Assembly: GCA_024959975.1 (NCBI GenBank)
Contig: JANXFM010000151.1
Span: forward strand, 1 to 6,565
Direction: 5' to 3'
Source of the DNA: Flavobacteriales bacterium
GTDB taxonomy: Bacteria; Bacteroidota; Bacteroidia; Flavobacteriales; UBA7430
Length of the DNA: 6,565 bases
This document shows positions 4,958-6,565 of this stretch, piece by piece. The notes beneath the pieces were generated by a model. That model made no database searches. It saw nothing but the letters and a program-made list of their open reading frames with translations, and was not told the DNA's origin. The translations under genes were made by a program, and so were the position numbers. Each line of letters opens with the position of its first letter. The stretch's first letter is position 1.

Positions 4958-6565
4958 ATGAAAAAGATACTAAGTTTAGCGATTTCCTGTTTTTCAATTT
5001 TCACCATTCAGGCGCAGGAAAATTTAAACAAAGAAGTGATCGATGTGGTCAAAGATTTTCGGCCCAAAGTCATGCAGGCCAATAAAATTAAATCACAACC
5101 CATATTTATTGATACCACGAAAGTAGCTCAGAACTTAAATTACAAGATTCGATTTGAGGAGTTTAGAGTACAGCAGCAAATAGATTCTTTGCATGCATTG
5201 GTTTTGGATAGACCAGGCTTAGATAAGTTATTTACCAAACATGCAGTCTTGGGTTTAGGTTCTTTATTGAACCCTCATTTAGCCATGGACATCAGCAATG
5301 GTAGAAGCACAAAGAACATGTATCATGCTTATTTAAATTACGATGGAGCATTTTCGAAAAACTTACCGGTAGCGGATAAATTCAGTAATTTTCGTTTGGG
5401 AGCGGCATACAAGCATGTATTTAAAAAGCAGGTCTTAGCGCTGGATGCAGCCGTTCGGGATGTACACCGATTTGATTCATCAGATAATACTTTTCGAAAC
5501 ACCTTATTAGAGTTTAGTTCTGATATTCAATTTGCTGATAGTTCCCGTTTTTTAGTTCCTAAAGCAATAAATGCATCGGCACATCTATTTTTTCAGGGAT
5601 TAAATTTTACGGAACGCAAAATAGCTTTACAACTCCACCATAAAGGAACGCATAAAAAACTTCGGGATTGGAACTTAAATAATTCTGCTGTCATTCAACA
5701 GTCGGGTGATTTTAATTACATCCATTGGAATACGAAAGTAGCCTCGCATAAAAAAACCGATCTGACAGAGGTGCAAATTGCTTTCGCAGTAGATGTGTTG
5801 GAAGGGGATGTAAAGCCTATTCCTGAACTCAGAGTCCAATATCAGCTCATAGAAAAAGGTTTGTACACCTATGTTGAGCTGGGGGGAGATAGAGAACTGT
5901 ATTCTTTGAGTAAATTTTATTTGAATAATCCTTATTTGCAGAGTCTTCGTTCAGAACAAAATAATTGGGCAGATAAAATTCCATCAAACACCAAATACTT
6001 TAGCAGAGTAGGTTTTAATGGTAATTTGTTTAGAGGCCTAAGTTATCAGGTTTCGGCAGAGGCGGGTATGCAGGATAATTTCATACATTTTGTACACTTC
6101 ATTAGTGAGTATGAGGGTGTCGAACCATGGATTGCCCCGGAATTCATCGACTTAAAGTCTGTGCAGCTTCATGCAGAGATTGATGCCAAATGGACCGATA
6201 AATTTCATTTATGGATAAAAGGTGACTACCGAAGTCCCAACAAGCATTTGTCTTATGTTCCTGAAATCGAATTGGGTTTGTATGGGGCGTACCATTACAA
6301 CGATCAATGGAGTCTTAGTTCATCGCTCAGGTACTTGGGCGAGCGCGAAGTTTTAAGTTTTAATGGAGATTTATGTTGTTATTTGGAAGAGGTAGAGGTA
6401 TTACCTGCCATCATGGATGTAAATATCAAAGTAAATTTTGCTTACAATAAGCAGTTCGGTTTTTATTTTGAAGCCTTAAATCTATTTGATCAGGACTTTA
6501 TTCTTTGGCAACAAAACCCTGTTTTGGGCAGGCAACTAAATTTTGGTGCTAAATACCGGTTTTAA
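4958..6565 (+). CDS. Outer-membrane beta-barrel protein, TonB-receptor-like but without a plug
   Basis: This 535-residue protein has a signal peptide, MKKILSLAISCFSIFTIQA, with likely cleavage at A19|Q20. A conserved-looking N-terminal segment, EVIDVVKDFRPKVMQANKIK (26-45) then P48 and NYKI (61-64), resembles one I recall at the start of Bacteroidetes proteins often labelled TonB-dependent receptor. From about residue 95 the chain alternates aromatic and polar residues, as in amphipathic beta strands. It ends EALNLFDQDF (505-514), then LGRQLNFGAKYRF (523-535), close to the last strands of TonB-dependent receptors; the terminal Phe fits the BAM recognition signal. At 535 residues it is shorter than ordinary TonB receptors (roughly 650-1000), with no carboxypeptidase-like domain, TonB box or plug domain that I can see. 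It may be an unplugged channel, an assembly factor or a structural barrel. The start follows the TPR gene stop by four bases, so the two are almost certainly cotranscribed. The stop TAA is at 6563-6565. Confidence 0.85.
   Translation: MKKILSLAISCFSIFTIQAQENLNKEVIDVVKDFRPKVMQANKIKSQPIFIDTTKVAQNLNYKIRFEEFRVQQQIDSLHALVLDRPGLDKLFTKHAVLGLGSLLNPHLAMDISNGRSTKNMYHAYLNYDGAFSKNLPVADKFSNFRLGAAYKHVFKKQVLALDAAVRDVHRFDSSDNTFRNTLLEFSSDIQFADSSRFLVPKAINASAHLFFQGLNFTERKIALQLHHKGTHKKLRDWNLNNSAVIQQSGDFNYIHWNTKVASHKKTDLTEVQIAFAVDVLEGDVKPIPELRVQYQLIEKGLYTYVELGGDRELYSLSKFYLNNPYLQSLRSEQNNWADKIPSNTKYFSRVGFNGNLFRGLSYQVSAEAGMQDNFIHFVHFISEYEGVEPWIAPEFIDLKSVQLHAEIDAKWTDKFHLWIKGDYRSPNKHLSYVPEIELGLYGAYHYNDQWSLSSSLRYLGEREVLSFNGDLCCYLEEVEVLPAIMDVNIKVNFAYNKQFGFYFEALNLFDQDFILWQQNPVLGRQLNFGAKYRF

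Noticed and set aside
4958..4996. Lipobox around C11 of the barrel (AISC)
   Set aside because: The hydrophobic stretch before the Cys is too short, position -3 is Ala, and a good signal peptidase I site follows at A19|Q20.
1873..6565. SusC/SusD-type glycan uptake pair
   Set aside because: The TPR protein is twice SusD size, is not a lipoprotein, and comes first. The barrel lacks the plug and the length of SusC.
4958..6565. PorP/SprF-type type IX secretion barrel
   Set aside because: PorP/SprF proteins are near 300 residues and the sequence here ends like a TonB receptor; no other type IX gene is nearby.

Overview
The window looks like chromosomal DNA from a member of the Bacteroidota, probably near the flavobacteria. 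The DNA is AT-rich. Start codons sit behind A-rich leaders without a Shine-Dalgarno sequence. One promoter candidate matches the Bacteroidetes pattern (TTTG, then TAnnTTTG). The large TPR-protein plus outer-membrane-barrel gene pair is also a familiar type for this phylum. Genus and species cannot be read from the sequence.

Layout: two gene pairs diverge from a 371-base spacer (1502-1872). To the left, on the minus strand, a TSUP-family (TauE/SafE-like) membrane transporter (722-1501) is followed after one base by a class I SAM-dependent methyltransferase (720 down to 1). The methyltransferase has lost its last residues at the window edge. To the right, on the plus strand, a secreted 1026-residue TPR protein (1873-4953) is followed after four bases by a 535-residue outer-membrane beta-barrel protein (4958-6565). 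The barrel has a TonB-dependent-receptor-like C-terminus but no visible plug domain, and its stop codon is the last codon of the window.

The spacer is the most unusual part. Almost all of 1541-1807 is short repeat DNA: a 7-base tandem array (GTAYAAR, eight units), a palindrome-type element interrupted by a second hairpin, an 8-base tandem array (TTGGTAGA-like, six units), a second partial copy of the palindrome-type element, a short heptad run, and a second 7-base array (TTATCAA/TTAATCA-like, about nine units). The first array appears to supply the -33 element of the promoter for the transporter-methyltransferase pair.

How the genes may work together: the TPR protein and the barrel are both predicted to be exported and are tightly linked. 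The simplest reading is a periplasmic TPR scaffold working with its own outer-membrane barrel. The substrate and role are unknown. The transporter and methyltransferase are probably cotranscribed, but nothing in the sequence ties them to one pathway. I see no mobile element, CRISPR array, RNA gene or defence system. The TPR-barrel pair and the repeat-built spacer are the items that merit follow-up.
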